This document shows, piece after piece, positions 35,339 to 44,100 of a DNA stretch of 54,533 bases. A program made the position numbers and the translations under genes. Origin of the DNA: JAAYEA01 sp012689325 (GTDB taxonomy: Bacteria; Chloroflexota; Anaerolineae; JAAYEA01); the NCBI GenBank assembly GCA_036841525.1, contig DAITVZ010000029.1, positions 1 to 54,533 of the forward strand, in the 5' to 3' direction. Under the pieces are notes generated by a model that ran no database searches, had not been told where the DNA came from, and saw only the letters and a list, made by a program, of their open reading frames with translations. Numbering within the stretch: the stretch's first letter is position 1; each line of letters begins with the position of its first letter.

Positions 35339-36014
35339 ATTTGCCCTCGATGTACCGTCTCCGGTCATCCTCGTCCTCTCGTCCTTCGCCGCGACCCTCG
35401 GCCGCCCAGCGCTCCAGGATGCGCTGGATATAGCGCCAGCTTCGCACATTGTTCGCCGCGGCCACCCGGAAGGCTTCCTCGATCCACTCGGGCGGATAGG
35501 CGGCTTCGGCTTCTTTCAGCTCTTCGGCGATGATCGGCTGCAAAAGGCCGATGTTCTGCTCGTATAGCACGAAAATGTTGTTGCCTGCGCGCTTGAGCGG
35601 CGCGCTGGCTTCTGGGGTGGCGCGGAGCGGCTGCCCGCTGCGCTGCGCCTGCTCCCAGGCTTGGCGCCCCTTTTCGCTGTTCAGGAAATAGGCCGTCGCG
35701 TCGGGCGCATCCGCTCGCTTGAGCGGGAGCAAGGCGCCGCGTTCCACCGCCCGCTGCAAGCCCTCGCGGATCAATTGTTGTGCGGCGCGCGGCTCCGCGG
35801 GGGCGAACCCGCTCAGCAGCACGGCATCGTTGAGCAGCTCGCCCTCGTCCACAAAGCGCAGGGCCCCGCGCTTTTGGTCGAGCAGCCAGATGACATGCAG
35901 GGTCACCTTGAGCTCGCCAAGGTCATCGATGGAGGGGAGCAGGTCGGTAAAGAACGCGTCCGGCAGGGGCGTCAGATGGGTCTTGCCCGCGGGAAACCCC
36001 GAGAACACCTTCAC
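35304..36014 (-). CDS. DnaD-domain replication protein
   Basis: A 236-residue protein. The N-terminal winged helix has V-F-S-G-F-P-A-G-K-T-H-L-T-P-L-P-D-A-F-F. The C-terminal DnaD/DnaB2-type domain has F-V-L-Y-E-Q-N-I-G-L-L-Q-P-I-I-A-E-E-L-K and the W-R-Y-I-Q-R-I-L-E-R-W motif (family consensus YxxxIL.xW). DnaD proteins remodel origin DNA and help recruit the helicase loader. The frame is open to a GTG at 36026, but GGAGG lies five bases before the GTG at 36014, which is taken as the start. It is located between dnaB and the double-AAA+ loader gene. Confidence 0.88.
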   Translation of the reverse strand: MKVFSGFPAGKTHLTPLPDAFFTDLLPSIDDLGELKVTLHVIWLLDQKRGALRFVDEGELLNDAVLLSGFAPAEPRAAQQLIREGLQRAVERGALLPLKRADAPDATAYFLNSEKGRQAWEQAQRSGQPLRATPEASAPLKRAGNNIFVLYEQNIGLLQPIIAEELKEAEAAYPPEWIEEAFRVAAANNVRSWRYIQRILERWAAEGRGEGREDEDDRRRYIEGKYADLYKRRPGE

Positions 36015-36041
36015 GGCAGCCTCCACCCCATGCTCGCCCCG

Positions 36042-37391
36042 CTAATAGCCTGGTTCGGGGTTATAGTCTTCGACCAGGGCCAGGTTCTCAAAGCGCGTCA
36101 GTTCCTTCCGGAAGCGCAGATGGACCGTGCCGGTGGGCCCGTTGCGGTGCTTGGCGATGATCAGCTCGGCGATATTCTGCATCTCGGTAGCTTCGTTGTA
36201 CATCTCGTCGCGATAGATGAACATGACGATATCGGCGTCCTGCTCGATGGAGCCCGACTCGCGCAGGTCCGAGAGGATCGGGCGTTTGTCCGTGCGGGAC
36301 TCGACGGCGCGGGAGAGCTGCGAGAGCGCCACCACCGGCACGTTCAGCTCCCTGGCCAGCCCCTTGAGCGCGCGCGAGATGTACGAGATCTCTTGCACGC
36401 GGTTCTCCGAGCGCTGGTTGCCTTGCATGAGCTGGAGATAGTCGATGATGATCAGGTCCAGGCCGTGTTCCTCGGCCAGCCGCCGCGCCTTGGTGCGAAT
36501 CTCCATGGGCGTGGGGGAGGGCGTATCGTCGATAAAGATGGCGCTCTCGGAAAGCACGCTGCTGGCGCGCACAAAGAGCCCCCACTCCGAGTCCTGAATG
36601 CGGCCGGTCTGCAGCCGCTGCGAATCGATGTCGGTCTCGCTGGAGATGAGCCTCTGCACCAACTGGGCGGAGGACATTTCCAAGGTAAAGATGGCCACCA
36701 CCCCGCTCTGTTTGAGCGCGGCATGGCGCGCCAGGGCCAGCGCGAGCGATGATTTGCCGGTGCCGGGGCGCCCGGCCACGATGATCAGGTCGGAGGGCTG
36801 CATGCCGTTGAGCAGCTTGTCCAGGTCCACGAAACCGGTGGGCAGGCCGGTGGTCTCGCCGGGGTGCTCGTGGAGGTATTCGATGTGGTCGTAATAATCC
36901 ACCACCACCTGCCGGATCGGCACCAGCGACTGGGAGATGCGCTGCTGCGAGACCTTGAAGAGCGTGGATTCCGCCTTGTCGATGATCTCTTCGACCTCGC
37001 CCATCTCTTGGTAGGCCAGGCCGGCGATCTCGCCGGCGGCGTCGATGAGGTGGCGGAGGATGGAAGTGCGCTCGACGATGTGGGCATAGTGCTCGACATG
37101 GATCGAGGTGGGCACCATGTTGATCACCGAGGTCAGATAGGCGGCGCCTCCCACGGCCTCGAGCTGTTCCCGGCGCTGCAGCTCGTCGCAGACGGTGAGC
37201 AGATCAATGGGCTCCCGCCGCTCGTGCAGGGCCAGCATGGCGTCATAGACCTCGCCATGCTGCTCGCGGTAGAAATCCTCGGCGCGCAAAAAGCTAGCGA
37301 CGGTGATGATGGCATTGGGGTCGATCAGCAGGCTGCCGAGAACCGACTGCTCTGCCTCGATGTTCTGCGGAGGGAGCCGATCTGTGGTCAT
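36042..37391 (-). CDS. dnaB: Replicative DNA helicase DnaB
   Basis: A 449-residue hexameric 5'-3' helicase of normal length. The N-terminal domain starts L-P-P-Q-N-I-E-A-E-Q-S-V-L-G-S-L. The RecA-like motor has A-G-R-P-G-T-G-K-S-S (Walker A, about residue 208), L-I-I-I-D-Y-L-Q-L-M (Walker B) and L-S-Q-L-S-R-A-V-E. No intein is present. It is followed after 27 bases by the DnaD-like gene and preceded by the bifunctional-nuclease-family gene 6 bases away, so this is a compact replication operon. Confidence 0.97.
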   Translation of the reverse strand: MTTDRLPPQNIEAEQSVLGSLLIDPNAIITVASFLRAEDFYREQHGEVYDAMLALHERREPIDLLTVCDELQRREQLEAVGGAAYLTSVINMVPTSIHVEHYAHIVERTSILRHLIDAAGEIAGLAYQEMGEVEEIIDKAESTLFKVSQQRISQSLVPIRQVVVDYYDHIEYLHEHPGETTGLPTGFVDLDKLLNGMQPSDLIIVAGRPGTGKSSLALALARHAALKQSGVVAIFTLEMSSAQLVQRLISSETDIDSQRLQTGRIQDSEWGLFVRASSVLSESAIFIDDTPSPTPMEIRTKARRLAEEHGLDLIIIDYLQLMQGNQRSENRVQEISYISRALKGLARELNVPVVALSQLSRAVESRTDKRPILSDLRESGSIEQDADIVMFIYRDEMYNEATEMQNIAELIIAKHRNGPTGTVHLRFRKELTRFENLALVEDYNPEPGY

Positions 37392-37397
37392 GCGGTG

Positions 37398-37910
37398 CTA
37401 GCTTTCCTCCAGCCCTTCCATAAAGTCGCGGAATACGGAGAGGTCCTCTTCGGAATGGGGCTCGCCGACGTCGGCGCTTGGCGCTTCGACGCTGGGGCTG
37501 GGCTTGATGGACGCGCGGTCCATTACCGTTTCCTCGACAAAGATCGGCGCGCCCACGCGCACCGCCAAGGCGATGGCATCGCTGGGGCGAGAGTCGACCT
37601 CGGTGCTGCCTTGCCCAAGGTTGAGCACGATGCGCGCCAGGAAGGTGCCTCCCCCCTCGGCGTTATCCACCAGGTCGCTGATCAGGATATGCGAGACGTT
37701 GGCGCCCAGTTCCTCGATGATGCTCTTGATGAGATCGTGGGTCAGCGGGCGGGAGACCGGCATGTTTTGCAGCTTGATGGTGATCGCGTCCGCCTCAGCG
37801 GTGCCGATCCAGATGGGCAGATATCGATCGGTGCCTAGCTCCTTGAGCACGACGAGCCTGCGCGGCGAAAGCAAACTGACGCGAATGCTATCCACCTCTA
37901 ACTCGATCAT
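37398..37910 (-). CDS. Bifunctional nuclease family protein (DUF151)
   Basis: A 170-residue cytoplasmic protein. The DUF151/BFN domain spans residues 1-135, with L-P-I-W-I-G-T-A-E-A-D-A-I, R-P-L-T-H-D-L and the conserved R-P-S-D-A-I-A-L-A-V. Plant relatives have DNase and RNase activity; the bacterial role is not established. An acidic C-terminal tail (E-E-D-L-S ... M-E-G-L-E-E-S) is extra. It has AGGAAG before its ATG and is first in the operon with dnaB. Confidence 0.9.
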   Translation of the reverse strand: MIELEVDSIRVSLLSPRRLVVLKELGTDRYLPIWIGTAEADAITIKLQNMPVSRPLTHDLIKSIIEELGANVSHILISDLVDNAEGGGTFLARIVLNLGQGSTEVDSRPSDAIALAVRVGAPIFVEETVMDRASIKPSPSVEAPSADVGEPHSEEDLSVFRDFMEGLEES

Positions 37911-38005
37911 CGGAGCTTCCTTTCGTGGCGTTCCATGCCGCTGGCGCGCGGCGCTGGCGGCATTCCGTGTCGCTGGGTCTGCGGCTCGGGGATAGTCTCT
38001 ACTAC

Positions 38006-38034
38006 ATTATACCATGCCCTGGGCGTTCCGACAA
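38006..38034 (-). promoter_or_regulatory. Promoter of the BFN-dnaB-dnaD-like operon
   Basis: Minus-strand TTGTCG (38029-38034), 17-base spacer, TATAAT (38006-38011), about 95 bases before the first gene. The 38035-38160 stretch holds only an imperfect CCGCGCGGGC stem-loop after the large protease gene. Confidence 0.7.
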
Positions 38035-38160
38035 ACCCCCGGCGGCCCGGCGGGCGGCCTTGGGCGCACGGACGCCCCAGCTAGTGGCTTGCTTGGGGCC
38101 AGGCCACGAACTGGGGCGGTGGATGCGCCGCGGGCGGGCTGCTTTTTCGCCCGCGCGGAT

Positions 38161-41100
38161 CTATTCAAACACCAAGGGGAAATACAGCCGTCGTCCCGGC
38201 CTCTGCACCGTCAAGCTAGCCGAGCGCGACAGCGGCTCCCGGTCGCCCAGGCGCAGCAGGGCCGTGTTGACCACAGTGCCGAGCGCCTGCTCGCCCACCT
38301 GCGCGGCGAACCGCACCAGGACCACGCTCTGGCCGAGCACCTCCCCCTGCCAGAGGACCGTGCTGGCCTCTATACGGGCCTGCCCGCTGCTGGCCCAGAG
38401 CGAGCCCGGCACGTATTGCAGGGTGGCGGGGAGCGCATCGGTCAGCCAGACGGCGGCGGCCACCGCCGAGGTGTTGCGGATGCTCAGGGTGTAGGTCACC
38501 ACCTCGCCGGGGGCGGCGCGCTCGGCGCTGACCTGCTTATCCGAGGCGGTGATGTCCGGCGACCGGAGCAGGGTCTGCGCGGAGCGGGCCAAGGGGGCCA
38601 GCCCCTGGAAGGCGATCTGGGCCGTGTTGGTGAGGATGGTCTGGTCGGCGATGGCCGAAGCAGTGCGGATGGCAAAGCTGAACGGGGCGCTGGCGCCGCG
38701 CCCCACGTCGCCCGTCCAGGTGATGCGATGGCGCTCCGGCTCATAGATGGCGCCGTTGGTGGCGCTATCGGCGACATAGGCTGCACTGGCTGGCAAGGGG
38801 TCAGTGACCACCACGCCCGCCGCCACGCCAGTGCCCACATTGCGCACGGTGATGGTGTAGCGCAGCACGTCACCGGAGGCGGCCAGGGATCGATCCACGG
38901 TCTTGTCGCTGGGCGAAAGGTCCACGGTGTTCACCAATGCGGTGGCGCTGCGCTCCAGGCTTTGGCCCAGGCCGTTATCGATGACCGCTGTGTTGGTGAT
39001 CGCATGGTTGGCGGGGGCGTCTTCGCGGACCCGAGCGTGGAAGGTCAAGACGCGCTGGCTGGGCTGGGCGCTGCGCGGCTGGCGGAAGCGGATGGCCAGA
39101 TCGTTGTGCAGGAGGTTGGCCGCGGGCAACCCGTCGTGCAGGTAGAGGACTCCCTCGTTTCCGGCGGCGTTCTCCAGGCCGACGGTGGCGCTGGCGCCGT
39201 CGCTCTTGGTCCCGGAGAGGGCGCGGTATTGCAGGACGATGTCGCTGGTGCCCTCGTGGAGGATCACCTGGAAGGTGAGCGAGCTGGTGGAACCCAGCGC
39301 GCGCGCGTTCTGCCACTGGATCACGGTGTAGCGATGGGGCGCGTCGCCGAAGGTCTGGTAATAGAGACCCCCCAGCTCGGGGCAGACGAGGTCATCCCAA
39401 AAGGCGGCGATGAAATTGTTCGGCGTGGCCGCGGTGGGGATGGCGGCATTGCTGTAGCGGTTGCTTCCTTCGCCGAACAACACCTGGCCGTTCGAGTTGA
39501 TGTGGAACTCGGTGTAGGTGTTCCCGAAAAAGCCGAAGGGGAAGCCGATGGGGAACGGGCCGCGGGCGACATCATCCCCGCCGCGGACCTCCGTACCCCC
39601 GATGGCGTCGACCCAGGCGAACGGGACCGCGCTGGCGTCGCTATCTTGCCAGCCGCCAGGGAGGTAAGGAAGGGTGCCCGAGAGGGGCCCTTGCCAGGTG
39701 AGGCGGTGGAGCCCGGCGTCATAGACCGCGCCGCCCGAGATGGTGCTGGTGATGAGCTCGAGCCAGTCCGGCAGCGGATCCACCAAGCTGACCTGGGGCG
39801 AGCCGTGGATGCCGTCGTTGCGGAGCGTGATGGTGTAGGTGAGGAGCTCGCCCGCTCCGGCGACGGACGGCGTGACGGTCTTGGTGGAGAGGCGGAGATC
39901 CATCACGTTGACCGTGGTGGTCACGCTCAGGGTATGCGAGATGGCCGCGCCCTGGGCGATGACCGCGCGGTTGGCGATGGCGGCGTTGGTGGGCAGCCCC
40001 TCGGCCACGGCCACCTGGAACGAGATGCGGTGCTCGCTGGGGGTGGGCTGCCGGGTAAAGCGCACGGCGAGGCCATCGGCCAGCGCGGGCGCGCCGCAGC
40101 TATAGGCCAGGCCCCGCGCGGCATCGGCTTGCAGCCCCACCGTGGCCCCCGACTCCTCGGCGGCAAGCCCCGCGGCCACGTCCTTGTACTGCACCAGGAT
40201 GTCGTTGCTGCCCTCGTAGAGGATGGCTTCGAAGGTGACCGGGCCGCCACCCACCACCTGTACCCCGTCCCACTGCACGACCACCTGCCGTTGGGGCGCG
40301 GCCGCCAACACGGCATAGCGGACGCGGCCAGCCTGGGCGGGGTTGAGATCGTCCCAGAAGGCGGCGATCAGGGCGGAGACGTCATAGCTGTTGCCGCTGG
40401 GCAGGCAGGTGTTGCTGCGCCCCAGGTAGCGGTCGTCAAAGCTCAGCGTGCCATTGGAGCCGATGGCCATTCGGGTATGGGTGGCGTCATAGAACGCAAA
40501 GGGGAAGGGCAGGTCGACGTAGGCATAGTCGTCATCGCCCAGCTCGAGGTCGACGCCGAACTCGCCGATTTCCACCCACTGGTAGGCGACTTGGGCTGAG
40601 GTGCGGCTGTCTTGGTAGACATAGCGCGTGGAGGCCGTGGAAGCGGCGGGCACGTCGCCTTCCCAGAGCACGGCGTTCTCCGCCGCATCGTAGCGCGCCC
40701 CGCCGGTGACGCTGCCGGGGACGTAGGCGGCGTTGGCGGGGATCGGGTCGCGCAGGGCGACGCCGAGGGCCGCGATGGGCGCGGCGTTGACCAGGCCGAT
40801 GGTGTATGTGAGCAGGCTGCCGGAGGTGAGATAGTTGCCCGGCGCGGCGTGGCTGACCTGCTTGTAGGATGGCGAGAGGTCCGCCGTCTTGACGATGGTC
40901 TGGGCCGCGCGGTCCCACCGTTGGCCAGTCTCCCGGGTCTGGATCTGCACGGTGTTGGTGATCACCTGATCGTTGGCGCTTTCGGCGCTCAGCCTGGCGC
41001 GGAAGGCAAAGGTCGCTGGCGCGCCGGCGGGGACCGTGCCGCTCCAAGAGAGCACCCTGCCCACGGGGTCATACACGGGGCTTCCCGGCCCCTGCAACGT

Positions 41101-44100
41101 GCCCGTGATCAGCGAGAGCTCGGCGGGCAGGGTGTCGGTCCACAGGGCCTCCGTCGCCCCGGCGCCGGCGTTGCGCAGGGTGATGGTGTAATCCAGCAGG
41201 TCGCCCGCTGCTGCCCACGCTTTGCTCGCCTCCTTGGTGGAGGGCGAAAGGTCCACGAGATTGGCCTGGGCGGTGGCGGTCAAGGTGGTCACGAGGCCCT
41301 GGGCATCGGTGATGACCGCGGTGTTGGCGAGCGCCGTGTTGGCGGGCAGGTCATCCTGCACCCGGTATCGCCAGGTGAGCACCTGCTCGCCCGGGGTGAG
41401 GGCGGGCGGCGGCCAGAAGCGCAGCGCCAGTTGGTCATGCAACTGGTGATCGGTCGGCTCGCCGTCGTAGAGGTAGCCCAAGCCGTCGGCGCCGCTGGCG
41501 TTCTCCAGCCCCACCGAGGCGCCGACGCCGGCGGCATACTCGCCCGTCAGGCTCTGGTACTGGATAGCGATGGCGTTGCTGCCTTCGTAGAGGATGATCT
41601 CAAAGGTGTAGCGGTCGGTGGTGCGATAGCGTTCCACCTGGTGCCATTCGATCACGGTATAACGGTGGGGCGCGACGCCGTAGGTTTGGTAATAGAGGTT
41701 GGCCGCGCCCACGCGGAGGTCGTCCCAGAAGGCGGCGACAAAGTTGTTCGGCGCGCGGTCCCGGGGGATATAGGTGTTGGTGTAGCTGTTAGAGCCCTCG
41801 CCAAAGAGCACCTGACCGTTGGTGTTCACATAGAACTGCGTATAGGGCTGGCGGAAGAACTCGAAATCAAAGCCGATGGGGAAGGGGCCGAGGGAATCGT
41901 CATCTCCGCCGGGCAGCAGGGCGCCGCCGGTGGCATCCACCCAGCCGAAGGCGGCGTCGCCGCTGTCGCTATCGACCCACTGGTAGCTCGCCTGGGTCAT
42001 TTGTCCAGCCGGGACGCTGCCCCGCCATTCCAGGCGGTTCCGCTCCGGGTCAAAGGTCGCGCCGCCGGTGGCCGTGCCGGGGAGATACGCCAGTCCGGCA
42101 GGCACGGGGTCAGCCAGAGCCGCTCGCGCAGCGGCCACCAGGCTGGTGTTGGTCAGGGTGAGCACGCAGGTGACCGTGTCGCCGGAGGCCACTTGGGCCG
42201 GGATCAAGGCCTTGCGGGACGCCGAGAGGTCGGGCACGGCGATCCGGGTGGCGGCCGTTTTGGCGTAAGGGCCGCACTGGCCATCGTCGATATAGGCTGT
42301 GGCGGTGATCGTCTGGCCCGGGACAAGGCTGGCATCCAGCCGCGCCTGGAAGGTCAGGCTGATGGTCTGGCGGGCCGCGATGTCTCCCGCCCAGCGCACC
42401 TCGTCCAGGCCCTCTTGATAGGTCGCGCCACCGGTGGCGCTGCCGGGCACATAGCTTGCGCCGGCGGGGAGCGGCTGGCGGACGGAGCTCTGAGGCAGGC
42501 TTTGGTTTCCGCCGTTGGTGAGCAGGATGCGGTAGGTCAGCGTGTCGCCGGGCTGCGCCAGCGGCGCGCCCGCGTTCAACGCCGAGCCGATGAGGGAGGA
42601 GCCGATGGTGAGCGACTCGTTGGTGGCGGCATATTGTCCATCCCAGCCGCCGATGGCGTACAAGCTGCCGCAGGCCAGGGCCAACCCTAGGGTGCGCCGC
42701 CCCTGTTGCAGGGGGATCAGGGCCTCCCATCGATCGGCCGCGGGGTCGTAGCGCTCGACCAGGTCCAGGAACGCGGTGTAGCCTCCGCCGACCACATAGA
42801 TGCGCCCATCCCAGGCCACCGCTGCGGCGCCCATGCGCGGCGTCTCCATCTCGCGGCCCAGGGTCCAAGCGTCGGCGGCCGGGTCATAGATCTGCACGTA
42901 GGGCAGATCCTCTTGCGTGGCGTTGCGGCCGCCGAGGACATAGATCTTGCCATCGAGGGCGGCTGCGGCGGCGTAGGCGCCAGCCTGCGGCATGGCCGCC
43001 AACGCGGTCCAAGAGTCGGCGGCCGGGTTATAGCGCCAGGTGGTTTGGGTGTAACGCTCGCCATCCAGGCCGCCCATGACATAGATCTGGCCGTCGAGGG
43101 CGACGGTGGCGTGCCCATAGCGTGGCTCGGGCAGGCTGGCCGCCACGGACCAGGCGTTGGCCGTGGCATTATACACCTCGAGGGCCCGCAGGCCGACGCC
43201 GTTATAGCCGCCGGGCGCATAGATCTTGGCGCCGATGGCGGCGATGGAGAGGTGCGCGGCGCGGGTGGGCTTGGCGCTGCCGGATTGCCACGCGCCGCTG
43301 GCGGGGTCATAGATATCGACGTTATTGGCGTAGGAGGTCGCCGTCTCGCCGCCGATGACATAGACCTGTCGCCCGATGCCCACCGCGGCCAGGCGCGAGC
43401 GCGGCGTGGGGAGCGGCGTCGCGGTTTGCCAGGTGGGGAAGGCGGTGGCCTCCAGCGTCACCTCGGCCTGCACGTGGGCCTGGGTGGTGGACTGGGCGAC
43501 GACGGTCAGAAGCGCCTTTTCGCCGATGCCGGCGGTGGCCGGGATATCCACCTGCACCACGACCTCTGCCGAGCTGCAAGGCCCCAGCGACAGCGTCGAG
43601 AGGGGGTTGCCGTCGAGATCCAGCAAATGCACCGGCCAAGCGCTCCCGGTCACGGACAGCGTAAAGGCATCGGCCTGTTGGCCGGTATTCACCAGGCTCA
43701 GGTGGAAGGCGATGGACTGCCCCATGACGCCGGACTGGGCGCGGTTGGATGCCGCCAAGGCGACGTCATGCGGTTGCCTGGGCTGGCTGAGCCAATCCAG
43801 GGCGCGCGCCAGGGCCACCTGGCGCTCCAGCTCGCCCAGGCCCTCCAGGCCGAAGGCCAGATAGACGACCCGGCTGCTGCAGTCGTCGATCTGCACGCCA
43901 GCATAGCCATCGCCGACATAGCGGGCGATGGGCAGGGCGAGGCTGTCGGCGGGGGCGATTTCGCTAGGATAGGTCTGGTTCTGGGCGCTATCTGGCACGC
44001 CCAGGGTCAGGTGCAACCCAGCCAGGACGCCCGCGGGCAAGCCCGTCACCTGGGTCAGGTTCACATCATCGCGCACATAGGAGGCGTGCAGGCGGCTGCG

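Noticed and set aside
38014..42690. Long plus-strand open frames opposite the giant protease
   Set aside because: Antisense shadows; the minus strand encodes DUF11 repeats throughout.
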